Positions 1 to 8,763 of a stretch of 63,212 nt of DNA are shown here, one piece after another. The stretch is from Xanthomarina sp035306705 (lineage in GTDB: Bacteria; Bacteroidota; Bacteroidia; Flavobacteriales; Flavobacteriaceae): NCBI RefSeq assembly GCF_035306705.1, contig NZ_DATGNO010000047.1, positions 1-63,212 of the forward strand, read 5' to 3'. The notes under the pieces are model-generated. The model did not search any database and had not been told where the DNA came from. It saw only the letters and a program-made list of their open reading frames with translations. The translations under genes were made by a program, and so were the position numbers. How positions within the stretch are numbered: position 1 is the stretch's first letter; every line of letters begins with the position of its first letter.

Positions 1-49
1 TTGACTTTCGTTTGGCAAATATGAAGTGAATTATTCAGGCTTACACACA

Positions 50-200
50 AGTAAAGCCCAAGTTGGGTGATTTTATCTACTCATTTTTAATGACTTACAT
101 TCATTTCATTTGATTTCGTAATAACATAATTTATCACATAAATAAGAGCAAAATATATGACATAAAGTTTCTTTCAAAAACACTCAACTTGGGCTTTACT
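50..200. repeat. Inverted repeat flanking the 3' end of the rteC-like gene
   Basis: Two 20-base arms, at 50-69 and 181-200, are reverse complements with 19 of 20 bases matching. About 111 AT-rich bases separate them. The right arm covers the stop codon and last codons of the RteC-like gene. The spacing is too long for an ordinary terminator hairpin. The arms could be protein-binding or recombination sites, or the trace of a small inversion or duplication. The function is unknown. Confidence 0.6.
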
Positions 201-1041
201 CGTCTGCATAATCCATTCTAGAAATTATAGAATCTTTCATTTTGTCTAAAAACTTCGTTCGACTTGTCTTTCTAGAACGAATTTCTAAATAGGCTCTATA
301 ATAATCCCCTAAATCGATATTGAATAATTGTTCACAAGCCGTTGCAATTTCCTTAATGTCGGCTGTACCACTATTTACTGCACTACTACTGTGCAAGGCG
401 TAAATAAGCTCTATCAAATCCGTCTTATTTGCTGTCCAAAACAGTCTTGATTGCTCCACACTTGTTTGGCATGATGTTTCCATATAGCTTTTGTTTTCGA
501 GTCTATCTATCTCTTGTTTTAAATATACTATCAACATATCATAAGCTACAATGATTGCTACTGTAGAATCGTGGCTTGTAGAGAATTTTTCGTCAATAAA
601 AAAATGGAAGTTGTCTGGATGCAACCTGATATCATCTTTTCCCCTTATAAAATATAAGGCATCCAATGATGTTCCTCCCCTTCTAAAGTATTGGTAAAAC
701 TCAAGGTTATCGTTAAAGTAATTTTGGAGTTTACATATATGATAATCTAAATACTTTTTTTGAGGTTTTGAACTGCCTCTAGGGCGTTTACTCTCAATAT
801 TAAATAGTATTACATAGTAGATTAACCGGCTATAGATTTGAGGTTTGATGTTTTTAAAAAACTGAATCTCATTTTTGGCGTTTTTAAACCCATTTTCAAT
901 AATTAGAATACGTAATCCTATCAATGCTTGCTTTGACAACTTAATACCTTTCTCTGCTTTGAATAAAACATCCTCTATATCTTTTTCAAGATTTTCTATC
1001 TCTTTATCAAAGTCTTTTAATATTTTATCGATTTTTATCAA
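196..1041 (-). CDS. RteC domain-containing protein
   Basis: This 281-residue protein matches the RteC family, named after the regulator of excision and transfer of the Bacteroides conjugative transposon CTnDOT. Family-like signatures are visible: an N-terminal helical segment with a KAEKGI stretch, a central FYQYFRRG, a FST block near residue 150, WTANKTDLIELIYAL around 205-220, and a basic EIRSRK...RTKFLD motif near the C-terminus. The start is a TTG; an in-frame stop lies a few codons upstream and there is no early ATG, so either TTG is used or the 5' end has decayed. No tetracycline genes or rteA/rteB neighbours are visible. Its position at the far side of a region ending in an integrase fits a mobile element. 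I infer, but cannot show, a DNA-binding regulatory role. Confidence 0.8.
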   Translation of the reverse strand: MIKIDKILKDFDKEIENLEKDIEDVLFKAEKGIKLSKQALIGLRILIIENGFKNAKNEIQFFKNIKPQIYSRLIYYVILFNIESKRPRGSSKPQKKYLDYHICKLQNYFNDNLEFYQYFRRGGTSLDALYFIRGKDDIRLHPDNFHFFIDEKFSTSHDSTVAIIVAYDMLIVYLKQEIDRLENKSYMETSCQTSVEQSRLFWTANKTDLIELIYALHSSSAVNSGTADIKEIATACEQLFNIDLGDYYRAYLEIRSRKTSRTKFLDKMKDSIISRMDYADE

Positions 1042-1387
1042 TTTTTAAAAAAACATAACATACGTTTCATCTTTAAATGCCCTGATCTATAGCATCCATA
1101 AAATGGTTGTGCTTAATTTTTGTCATAACTAATAATTTACTAATTATACAAATTTTTATTCCAACCACAGAATTCTGTTAAAAGCTATAAAAAAAATGAA
1201 AGCTCATAAAATGGTAAGAGACCTTTTCCTGTAATAAATCCCTAAGAGTGAAAAAGTTATCCCTATAAACAAAAACACACTAACAAAATGTCCAAATAAA
1301 GCCTAAAACAAATGACCTTCAATTAAATAAAAGCACTAATGATTATATTTTGTATAAATTAGATTGTCCTACCAACGCATTTGAGTT
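1042..1387. other. Intergenic region, no gene seen
   Basis: This 346-base AT-rich gap lies between two divergently transcribed genes, the RteC-like gene and the STAS-like gene. It must hold the promoters for both, but I find no perfect TAnnTTTG box. A near match, ATATTTTG, ends close to 1353. No open frame or convincing hairpin is present. Confidence 0.4.
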
Positions 1388-1753
1388 ATGAAAGAAACTG
1401 CATACGCTAAGTTTTGGGTATCTGATGACATTTTGTTTTTCATTTATAAACCTATGATCTACTTAGACTATCCAACAGCAAAAAAAGTTGTTGACGACAG
1501 ATTAAAATTTCAACAAGAGATCTGCTACCCCATTCTTTGTAATACTCAGGGTATTAAGAATACTGTAAAATCAGCTCGTGATTACCTTGCAAATGAAGGA
1601 TCTGCGTTAACCAATGCTGTAGCTATAGTGGATAATAGACACATTTCAACAGTCATGCTTAGATTTTATCTCATGAAAAATAAACCTATTGTGCCTTCAC
1701 AAATATTTAATTTACAAGAAGACGCCATAACATTTTTAAAATCATTGAAATAA
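1388..1753 (+). CDS. STAS/SpoIIAA-like small protein (DUF7793-like)
   Basis: This cytoplasmic protein of 121 residues has no signal peptide. Its alternating strand/helix pattern resembles the SpoIIAA/STAS-like proteins common in flavobacteria: a KFWVSDDILFFIYKP first strand pair, a PILCNTQGI strand, an ARDYLANEG helix and a C-terminal EDAITFLKSL helix. The stop codon overlaps the start of the next gene (TAATG), so the two are almost certainly translationally coupled. The partner is a PAS-AraC regulator, which suggests a role in controlling that regulator, possibly as a partner-switch-like binding module. That is inference. A second protein of similar size and fold lies at 26438-26812. Confidence 0.7.
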   Translation: MKETAYAKFWVSDDILFFIYKPMIYLDYPTAKKVVDDRLKFQQEICYPILCNTQGIKNTVKSARDYLANEGSALTNAVAIVDNRHISTVMLRFYLMKNKPIVPSQIFNLQEDAITFLKSLK

Positions 1754-2712
1754 TGTTAAGACCTATTGACAAAAATAGATTGGAACACATTTATGAGCTA
1801 TTACTTAAAATAGCAGACGGTGATTTCGCTTTCGAAATAGAACGAACGGATGAAGATGATGAAATTGAATCCATTTTAATACTGGTCAATCTATTAGCTG
1901 AAGAAATGAAAGAAACCTTACGATACTACAATTTCTTGAAAATCTCCGAATCTTCCAAAGAATATGTGACTATGTTAATTATCTTGGATAGCTCTTTCCA
2001 AATACAGTTTAGTAACCAACAAGTCCAAAAAAACTTGGGATGGTCAACCCTTGAAATAAGGCATAAATCTTTTGCTTCTCTTTTGAGTAATGACTCTCAC
2101 CAAAACTGGACCAACATCGCTGAAAATGTCTTATTCCAACCAGAGTATCACATCATAACCAAATTGACATTTATATGCCCAAAACAACTCGCAAAAACCT
2201 TTACCACAGCCATCAATGTCATCCCAGGACATATTCATGGTTCACCTTTTATTATCATTTCTACTTTTGAAACACTTCTTAAAAGCCAGCTGATAGAAGA
2301 GGGCCTGAAACAAGCCTTAAAAACTGTGCATAACAAAGACCCTAATAAAACGAAAAGACCTAATGTCCTAGTCAAGAAACAAGACATTTACATCATGCAA
2401 CAAATTAGGGAGCATATCTTACAAAACCTCGAACATCCCTTACCTAATTTGAGAACATTAGCCAACCAATTTGGAACTAATGAATACAAATTAAAATCCG
2501 GCTTCAAACAACTATATGGTATTACCGTCTTTCGATTTTTAACCCAGGAACGACTCAAACGAGCTAGTTTATTAATACAAAACACCTCCCTATCAATAAA
2601 GTCCATTGCTCAAATGACAGGCTTTAAAAATGTATCTCACTTCTCCAAAACCTTTAAAGACCGCTTCGGTGTTAAACCTATAGATCTTAAAAAAAGACAG
2701 GACTCCCTATAA
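1753..2712 (+). CDS. AraC-family transcriptional regulator with PAS domain
   Basis: This 319-residue regulator has a short N-terminal helical part, a PAS-like sensory domain at roughly residues 70-190 (start VTMLIILDSSFQIQFSN), and a C-terminal AraC double helix-turn-helix at about 215-315. The second HTH carries the classic pattern SIKSIAQMTGFKNVSHFSKTFKDRFGVKP. It begins within the stop codon of the STAS-like gene, so the two form one transcript. The likely targets are the neighbouring MauE-DUF6520 genes and the susC-susD-peptidase operon. This is inferred from proximity only; the ligand sensed by the PAS domain is unknown. Confidence 0.85.
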   Translation: MLRPIDKNRLEHIYELLLKIADGDFAFEIERTDEDDEIESILILVNLLAEEMKETLRYYNFLKISESSKEYVTMLIILDSSFQIQFSNQQVQKNLGWSTLEIRHKSFASLLSNDSHQNWTNIAENVLFQPEYHIITKLTFICPKQLAKTFTTAINVIPGHIHGSPFIIISTFETLLKSQLIEEGLKQALKTVHNKDPNKTKRPNVLVKKQDIYIMQQIREHILQNLEHPLPNLRTLANQFGTNEYKLKSGFKQLYGITVFRFLTQERLKRASLLIQNTSLSIKSIAQMTGFKNVSHFSKTFKDRFGVKPIDLKKRQDSL

Positions 2713-2856
2713 ACACAACCTGTAATTCTTTGATAAGATTTGGTCGATTTTAGTTATTAATCCCCTCCTCTAAAAAATTAAATCCCTCCAAGAAAACCAC
2801 TTCTCCCTAAAAAACAAATAGAATCCCCGAATTTTATAGAGTATTAAAATAAGGAG

Positions 2857-4383
2857 ATGCCATTCAAAAAACACATATCAAAAAAAGGAATAGTGGAAAT
2901 CATTTCCATGCTGTTTATATTACTATTTGTATATGCCAGTATCAGCAAACTCTTAGAGTTTAAAGATTTTCAAACTCAATTAGGACAGTCGCCTTTATTA
3001 GGTGCCTTTGCTATTCCTATCTCATACGGTGTTATTTGTATTGAACTAGTCACCTCGATACTATTAGCCTTCAAGAAAACAAGAATACAAGGATTATATA
3101 TAGCCTTTATGCTTATGGTTATGTTTACAACCTACATTATCATTATTCTAAACTTCACCTCCTTTACCCCTTGTTCTTGCGGTGGCGTTTTGGAAACTTT
3201 AGGATGGACTGAACATCTCATATTTAACACCGTTTTTATTGTATTGGCGCTTTGGGCACTTTATTTAATTGAACAAGTAACAACGAAACAAATAGCCTTA
3301 AAATCAATTTCTTTGGCCATAATCGGTTTTGCATTTGTATTAGGACTTTTTGTATCCTCTGAAAAGGAGATTAAGCGTAATAATGCTTTTCAAAGAAAAT
3401 ATATGCCACATCCTATTGAGAAAATAGGTGAGTTTGATTTAAAGTACAACTCATATTATATCGCAGGAATTGATGATAATACTATTTACCTTGGAAATTA
3501 CACGACTCCCCTTTCTGTCACAGAACTTAATATTTCTCACAAACTATTCAAAGAATATAAAATTTCAATAGATAGTATGCATTTACCTTATAAAAGGGTA
3601 AGAATATCTATAAAATCACCACATATATTTTTAGGAGATGGTACGATACCAATAATGTTCCGAGGTAATATTAATGATAAAAATGCTAGTGTGTTTTCAT
3701 ATAATGATGCTTACTTTATGGAGTTTATTGTCATTGATTCTACAAATATTGGCATTACAACTAAAAGTAGTAAAAACTTATCCGATGTTGTAGGACGACT
3801 CTATAAAACAATTGAATCAAACAGTATTACATTAAATCATGATGTACTTACTCAACAAGGAAACTATGGTACATTTGACACTAATGGGATGCTACTTTGG
3901 AATGCGAAACATCAAATGTTTATTTATACATATTATTACCGAAACAGTTATGCCATAACTGACAAGAACTTTTCATATCAATTAACAAGTAAAACCATAG
4001 ACACCATAAGTAGAGCCGTATTAGATATTGCCCATTATGCTAAAACAGATATATATAAATTGGGCGGAAAGTCTATAATGGTAAACCGAAAAAGTACTAC
4101 CTATGATGATTTTCTGTATATAAATAGCGACCGGTTAGGAAAATTTGAAGATGATAAAGTATTACGTTCTGCTGGGATTATCGATGTGTATAATATTACA
4201 AATAACACCTATGAATTTAGTTTTTATCTCTACCACCAACCTGACAAAGATCTAAATCATATTCAAGTGTACAAAGATTTATTAGTGGCCATAGTAGATA
4301 ATAAGTTATGGCTCTATCATTTAAAACCGAAGTATTTCAACAATGGTTTTAAAACAAAACATACTGTGCAGTATCAGGAATAA
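2857..4383 (+). CDS. MauE/DoxX-type redox membrane protein with extracytoplasmic C-terminal domain
   Basis: This 508-residue protein begins with a MauE/DoxX-like module of about 160 residues. Membrane segments lie near residues 12-32, 50-70, 78-98, 118-138 and 148-166. A CSCGG motif (about 109-113) sits between helices, as in redox-active MauE-type proteins that exchange electrons with thioredoxin-like partners. The remaining 330 residues carry repeated hydrophobic/aromatic strand patterns. These suggest a beta-propeller facing the periplasm; that fold is inferred. An AAGGAG stretch abuts the ATG with almost no spacing, which is unusual. The gene lies 144 bases after the AraC regulator and 56 bases before the DUF6520 gene, and probably forms an operon with the latter. 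A function in disulfide handling of the secreted peptide downstream is a reasonable guess. Confidence 0.7.
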   Translation: MPFKKHISKKGIVEIISMLFILLFVYASISKLLEFKDFQTQLGQSPLLGAFAIPISYGVICIELVTSILLAFKKTRIQGLYIAFMLMVMFTTYIIIILNFTSFTPCSCGGVLETLGWTEHLIFNTVFIVLALWALYLIEQVTTKQIALKSISLAIIGFAFVLGLFVSSEKEIKRNNAFQRKYMPHPIEKIGEFDLKYNSYYIAGIDDNTIYLGNYTTPLSVTELNISHKLFKEYKISIDSMHLPYKRVRISIKSPHIFLGDGTIPIMFRGNINDKNASVFSYNDAYFMEFIVIDSTNIGITTKSSKNLSDVVGRLYKTIESNSITLNHDVLTQQGNYGTFDTNGMLLWNAKHQMFIYTYYYRNSYAITDKNFSYQLTSKTIDTISRAVLDIAHYAKTDIYKLGGKSIMVNRKSTTYDDFLYINSDRLGKFEDDKVLRSAGIIDVYNITNNTYEFSFYLYHQPDKDLNHIQVYKDLLVAIVDNKLWLYHLKPKYFNNGFKTKHTVQYQE

Positions 4384-4439
4384 GACCGAACACCTGTAGA
4401 AAAAAGTAGGTCAAAAAACTCACTTTATAATTAAATATT

Positions 4440-4706
4440 ATGAAAACTAAAATTTTAAAAATCGGAATGCCAATTATGGCATTTATGTTGGCAATAGTGT
4501 TTGCTTTTGCCACTGAAAAACCCATTACAGAGAATGAGTCCATGTTAATAACAGGATACATTTATAAGGATGGTAAATGTGAAAACTCTACAAGAAATTG
4601 TAGCAATTCAGGCCAATATCCTTGTACAGACGGGATCAATCAAGTCTATATGCACAAGCTTAGTGAAACTGTTTGTTCACAAGAGTTGTTTAATTGGACT
4701 CCTTAA
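4440..4706 (+). CDS. DUF6520-type secreted small cysteine-containing protein
   Basis: This 88-residue protein has a cleavable signal peptide: a KTKILK start, the hydrophobic core MPIMAFMLAIVFAFA, and probable cleavage near residue 25. The opening matches the DUF6520 family of Bacteroidota. The mature part is about 60 residues long, polar, and contains four cysteines (GKCEN, RNCSN, YPCTD, TVCSQ), enough for two disulfides. It follows the CxC-containing MauE-like membrane protein and ends at a strong bidirectional terminator. The function is not known. Candidates are a periplasmic redox substrate, a secreted peptide processed by the S9 peptidase across the terminator, or a signal. Confidence 0.75.
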   Translation: MKTKILKIGMPIMAFMLAIVFAFATEKPITENESMLITGYIYKDGKCENSTRNCSNSGQYPCTDGINQVYMHKLSETVCSQELFNWTP

Positions 4707-4711
4707 TTTCT

Positions 4712-4750
4712 AAATGAGTAGGGTGATTAAATTTACCCTACTCATTTTTA
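4712..4750. terminator. Bidirectional intrinsic terminator
   Basis: A 13-base perfect stem (4712-4724 with 4735-4747) has a short AT loop and is flanked by A-rich and T-rich runs. It separates the rightward DUF6520 gene from the leftward susC-susD-peptidase operon. The peptidase stop codon lies at its right edge. Confidence 0.85.
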
Positions 4751-7330
4751 TTCGCAATATTGGTTAAACCAATTAAAAACCTCTTTTGACAGTTGTTTTT
4801 GATTATCTCTCTTCATTATTACATGTGTTTCATTTTCAAACAACAATAATTTACTCTTTTTACCCTGTCTTTTCAATGCTAAAAACATTTCAACACTTTG
4901 TGTCCAATGTACTTGGTAATCCTTTTTACCCGTCCAAAGTAATAAGGGAGTCCTAACATTTTCTATATGTTGTAAAGGAGAATTTCTTAAATATGCATCC
5001 TTAATATTATAGTAAGAATCTCCCATACGCCACTGTTGACTTTCATAACGCCACATCTCAGGTTGTTTCCAATTCCATCCCACACTATGATAATGACTCG
5101 TGAAATTGGTTACGGAAGCGCCTGCAACAATCGCTGCAAACATATCTGTCTGTGTAGCTATAAAAGCACTTTCATAACCTCCAAACGAATGCCCTATGAG
5201 TCCAATTTTATTCTTATCAATAAATCCAGAATCCAAAACTTTATTTACAGCCGAAATAACACAATTCAATGCTGAAATTCCTGGGTCTTGAATAGTATAG
5301 GATATATCTGCATATAACACAAAATAATCATTGGTTGTATATTTTAGAGTATTAAACCCCATAAAATCATTATAAGTCGGCGGATTAAAAATATTTATTT
5401 TTCCAGATAATTTTTCATAAATAAAAACTATCATCGGATACTTTTTTTGAGGGTTAAAATTTGCGGGATATATTAAGGCTCCTGATAATATCTCTTCACC
5501 TACTTGATACTTTATAAGTTCAGCTCTCCCAAGATCATAATCCAACAGCTGTTCATTACTTTGATATATAAGGTATTCCTCATTTGTATTTAGATTTAAT
5601 CCATAGATACCAGGTGGTTCATCAAATTTTTGTTTTCGTAAAACCATATAACTATAGTCTCTTGAAGTCAGTATACCATCCAAATTTCTTTGTTCAAAAA
5701 TCATCTTTTTAATATTTTTATTCTTTTCCCATAGTGCATAACCTGTTTTATGAATTCTACTATCATACAATTCCAAAATTAATCCTTTGTTCATATTTAA
5801 AGGAGAGCTCGAAAAGTTCACATTTATTGTCAAAAAATAATATTCATTTCTGCGATAATCTTTGTTAATCCTATACTTGATTTTTTCCTCTCGTCCTTTC
5901 GTAATTCTTTTTTTATAATTACCGCTAGGGGATAACAACCAAATATCATGCTGGTCATAGATAATAATATACTCATCATTTTCTGCCCATCCTGGGTTTC
6001 CCGAAGGGAAAATATCGCCTGCTTTATCCCTTTCTAAATTTTCAAATGAACTCCCAATCTCTTTGGTTATGTTTAAAGTTTGTTTTTTCTTAATATCATA
6101 TACCCACCAATGTTTGTTTTTAAAGTAAGAAACATACTTTCCATTCGGAGAAATAGTAACAAAGCCAGGACCTGTATACTGGTTTTCAACAACCAAATAC
6201 TCATCCCCTGTTTCCATATTCTTTATGTATATATCCGTATTTGGAAATTCTTTATACAGTGGTTCGTATTTTATTTTATTAAATACTATCGCATAATCAT
6301 GATTAACGTCTAAGGCAGAAGTAGACTTTTCTTTTGTCTCTATTTCTACAATTTTATTTGTTTTAGGATACCAAGCGGTCAATAAATAGTCTACCTCTCT
6401 TTCTTCAAAATCCTTCATTCTAGGATAAATCCAAGGGTCTTCTGTATTCCAGATTTCAATCGAATTAATATCTTCTTTATTACCCTTCTTAATTTGCCTA
6501 TAAAAAAGAATCTTTTCACCATCTTTACTAATATAAGGAGCCTTATTGCTTATCTTAAACGCTGAGTTTTCTTGCTCTATTGTTGCATCATCTAAAGTTT
6601 TTAAAACACCATTGTTTGAATAATAATGAATGTAGTTCTCCTGGTTTATTTGTTCTGTAAACACTACATCATGCCCAGCATCACTCCAAAGTAAATGACT
6701 AAAGCTCCCATTTAAACTTTCCTTTAAAGCTTTAAACTTTAAATTTTCAACATGATAGAGTTCAATTTTGTTTAAATTCCCATCTTGATTGGTTATTAAT
6801 AAACAGTTTTGTTTTGGATGCCACTCATATTTCTTTACATCTTTGATGGTAGTGGTAATATGGCTATTTAAGTTTACTACTAATAGAGTTCCCATCGCTT
6901 GGTTATTTTTCTGTAATGCAACCAAATAATCTCCTGTTTTTGAAAAACTATAAGATTCGATGTCTTGATAAATATCTTTAGTATATTTTTCTAAATCAAT
7001 AATATGCAATTCCTTATTCGAAGTAATGCACCCAAACCATCGATTGTTATCCGAAATCCGGATCCATTCACCTCCATGAAACTTGAAGGTAATGGAATCC
7101 ATGGTGTGTTTTAAAAATAACATATTTTCCTTGGTATCAAAATGTTCCGTAAAGACCAGCCATTTACCATCTGTAGTTAATTTATTTATATAAGTACTTC
7201 TACTCCATAAGGAGTCCAAATCTGAAGTGTATATTTTCTTTTTTTGTATTTGAGCAAAAACTTCGAATGAAGTAAGTAGAAGTACAAATATCCAAAAGAC
7301 TTGTTGACACTTTATCAAGTTTGTTTTCAT
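4748..7330 (-). CDS. Secreted S9-family (prolyl oligopeptidase/DPP-like) serine peptidase
   Basis: This peptidase of about 860 residues has an N-terminal signal peptide ending FEVFAQ. A long beta-propeller-like region of WD/TolB type spans roughly residues 40-600, and a C-terminal alpha/beta hydrolase domain follows. The catalytic serine is in GHSFGGYES (about residue 715), the aspartate in TGKKDYQVH (about 805) and the histidine in NETHVIM (about 836), the order expected for family S9. I start at the ATG at 7330; the frame stays open three codons upstream to a TTG that looks less likely. It is the last gene of the leftward susC-susD-peptidase operon, only 21 bases after susD. It probably trims peptides captured by the SusCD importer. 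Confidence 0.85.
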   Translation of the reverse strand: MKTNLIKCQQVFWIFVLLLTSFEVFAQIQKKKIYTSDLDSLWSRSTYINKLTTDGKWLVFTEHFDTKENMLFLKHTMDSITFKFHGGEWIRISDNNRWFGCITSNKELHIIDLEKYTKDIYQDIESYSFSKTGDYLVALQKNNQAMGTLLVVNLNSHITTTIKDVKKYEWHPKQNCLLITNQDGNLNKIELYHVENLKFKALKESLNGSFSHLLWSDAGHDVVFTEQINQENYIHYYSNNGVLKTLDDATIEQENSAFKISNKAPYISKDGEKILFYRQIKKGNKEDINSIEIWNTEDPWIYPRMKDFEEREVDYLLTAWYPKTNKIVEIETKEKSTSALDVNHDYAIVFNKIKYEPLYKEFPNTDIYIKNMETGDEYLVVENQYTGPGFVTISPNGKYVSYFKNKHWWVYDIKKKQTLNITKEIGSSFENLERDKAGDIFPSGNPGWAENDEYIIIYDQHDIWLLSPSGNYKKRITKGREEKIKYRINKDYRRNEYYFLTINVNFSSSPLNMNKGLILELYDSRIHKTGYALWEKNKNIKKMIFEQRNLDGILTSRDYSYMVLRKQKFDEPPGIYGLNLNTNEEYLIYQSNEQLLDYDLGRAELIKYQVGEEILSGALIYPANFNPQKKYPMIVFIYEKLSGKINIFNPPTYNDFMGFNTLKYTTNDYFVLYADISYTIQDPGISALNCVISAVNKVLDSGFIDKNKIGLIGHSFGGYESAFIATQTDMFAAIVAGASVTNFTSHYHSVGWNWKQPEMWRYESQQWRMGDSYYNIKDAYLRNSPLQHIENVRTPLLLWTGKKDYQVHWTQSVEMFLALKRQGKKSKLLLFENETHVIMKRDNQKQLSKEVFNWFNQYCE

Positions 7331-7351
7331 GTAAATCAATTTAATTAACTA

Positions 7352-8746
7352 CTAATACCCAGGATTCTGTGGATTTAAATTTGGGTTCATCAAAAGTTCG
7401 GTCTCTGGAATAGGTAAAAGAGTGTCAGCAGCATCCCATCCTGGTTTAATAGGTGATAATATATCTTCGGCTAAACCAAGTCTTCGCAAATCAAACCAAC
7501 GATGTCCGTGTTCTGTAAACAACTCAAAACGTCTTTCCTTAAGGATTTCTTCTAAAAACCCTTCTAATGTTGTAGCCACTGTATCTATCAATCCAGCACG
7601 TCCACGTATAATATTTAAATCCTGTTGAGCCCCCATTAAATTGTTTTGTCTAGCACGTGCTTCGGCACGAATCAAATACTGTTCTTCCAAACGGAAAACG
7701 ACGGAGTATTGTGAACTACTGCCTTGTTTATATTTATTAGGATAATACCAAAAATTCGTACCATCAGTTACTACCCCCACCCAATGCAATCTTCTTAGAT
7801 CATTACTTTCCATCTCTTCTACTAAATCTTCATTTAATGATCCAAATGGAGGGGGACTCGATGCGAATACAAAAGTCATCGCTTCTGTTGTACTAATGCC
7901 TTCCATCTTTGTTTTTAGCTGGAGAATTGCAGATGGGCTAGTGTTTAAAAACGTTTCATCTAGACTCGTAGGTAGATTATATAAACTAGTTGTATTAATA
8001 AGCAAACTACTCTCATTTTCAGCATGTTCCCATTGGCCTAGGTATAAATAAACCCTGGCAAGTAATGCAGATACCACATATTTATTTGCTCGTACACGTT
8101 CCCCAGTAACATAATCAGCGTCCAAAAGGTTTTTTGCTTCGTCTAAATCTGTCAAAATTTGACTGTAAACAAGTGTTTCTGACATTCTTAAAACCTCTCT
8201 GTTTATTTCATAATCTGTAGTTTTTATGTATGGAACATCTCCAAATAAATTAACCAAATAGAAATGCGTCAAAGCTCTTATAAAAAGAGCTTCTCCAAGA
8301 AGTTGATTTTTTATATTTTCAGATAATGTTTGTGAGGCTTCTAAACCTTCAATAGCAGTATTTGCTAAATAAATCAGATTATAACAGCTATTCCATGTAT
8401 TTAAAACTAAAATATCACTTGCTATTATTTGATGATTAAAAAAATTTTCTAAAGATTCCCCAGGAATACCATAATAATCTAATTCATCGGCATAAAAACC
8501 CATCAAAACTCCAACCCCAAATGTTGTTCCTGTTACTAATACCTCATCTCGGAGCTTGGCATACATGGTTGTTACAGCGGCTGTGGCTGTAGCCTCATCT
8601 TCAAAAACATCTTCAGCTGGTATTTGTCCTGTAGGGTTATCTGTTTCTAGAAAGTTTTCACATCCTGACATCAGGAATAAACAAATCAACAAACTAAAAG
8701 TGTGTTTTATTTTTAAAAATCGAAGGTATATACTTATTGTATTCAT
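7352..8746 (-). CDS. SusD/RagB-family nutrient-binding outer membrane lipoprotein
   Basis: This 464-residue surface lipoprotein has a hydrophobic leader and the lipobox LMSGC (cysteine near residue 29), followed by ENFLETDNPTGQ, the typical SusD opening. TPR-like helical segments follow, including the conserved ALFIRALTHFYLVNLFGDVPY and the C-terminal ERRFELFTEHGHRWFDLRRLG. The protein ends in NPNLNPQNPGY, also typical. SusD proteins form the lid over the SusC channel. It lies 17 bases after susC. The pairing with a peptidase rather than glycosidases points to peptide uptake, as with RagAB; this is inference. Confidence 0.93.
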   Translation of the reverse strand: MNTISIYLRFLKIKHTFSLLICLFLMSGCENFLETDNPTGQIPAEDVFEDEATATAAVTTMYAKLRDEVLVTGTTFGVGVLMGFYADELDYYGIPGESLENFFNHQIIASDILVLNTWNSCYNLIYLANTAIEGLEASQTLSENIKNQLLGEALFIRALTHFYLVNLFGDVPYIKTTDYEINREVLRMSETLVYSQILTDLDEAKNLLDADYVTGERVRANKYVVSALLARVYLYLGQWEHAENESSLLINTTSLYNLPTSLDETFLNTSPSAILQLKTKMEGISTTEAMTFVFASSPPPFGSLNEDLVEEMESNDLRRLHWVGVVTDGTNFWYYPNKYKQGSSSQYSVVFRLEEQYLIRAEARARQNNLMGAQQDLNIIRGRAGLIDTVATTLEGFLEEILKERRFELFTEHGHRWFDLRRLGLAEDILSPIKPGWDAADTLLPIPETELLMNPNLNPQNPGY

Positions 8747-8763
8747 AATATTGTTTTTTTAGT

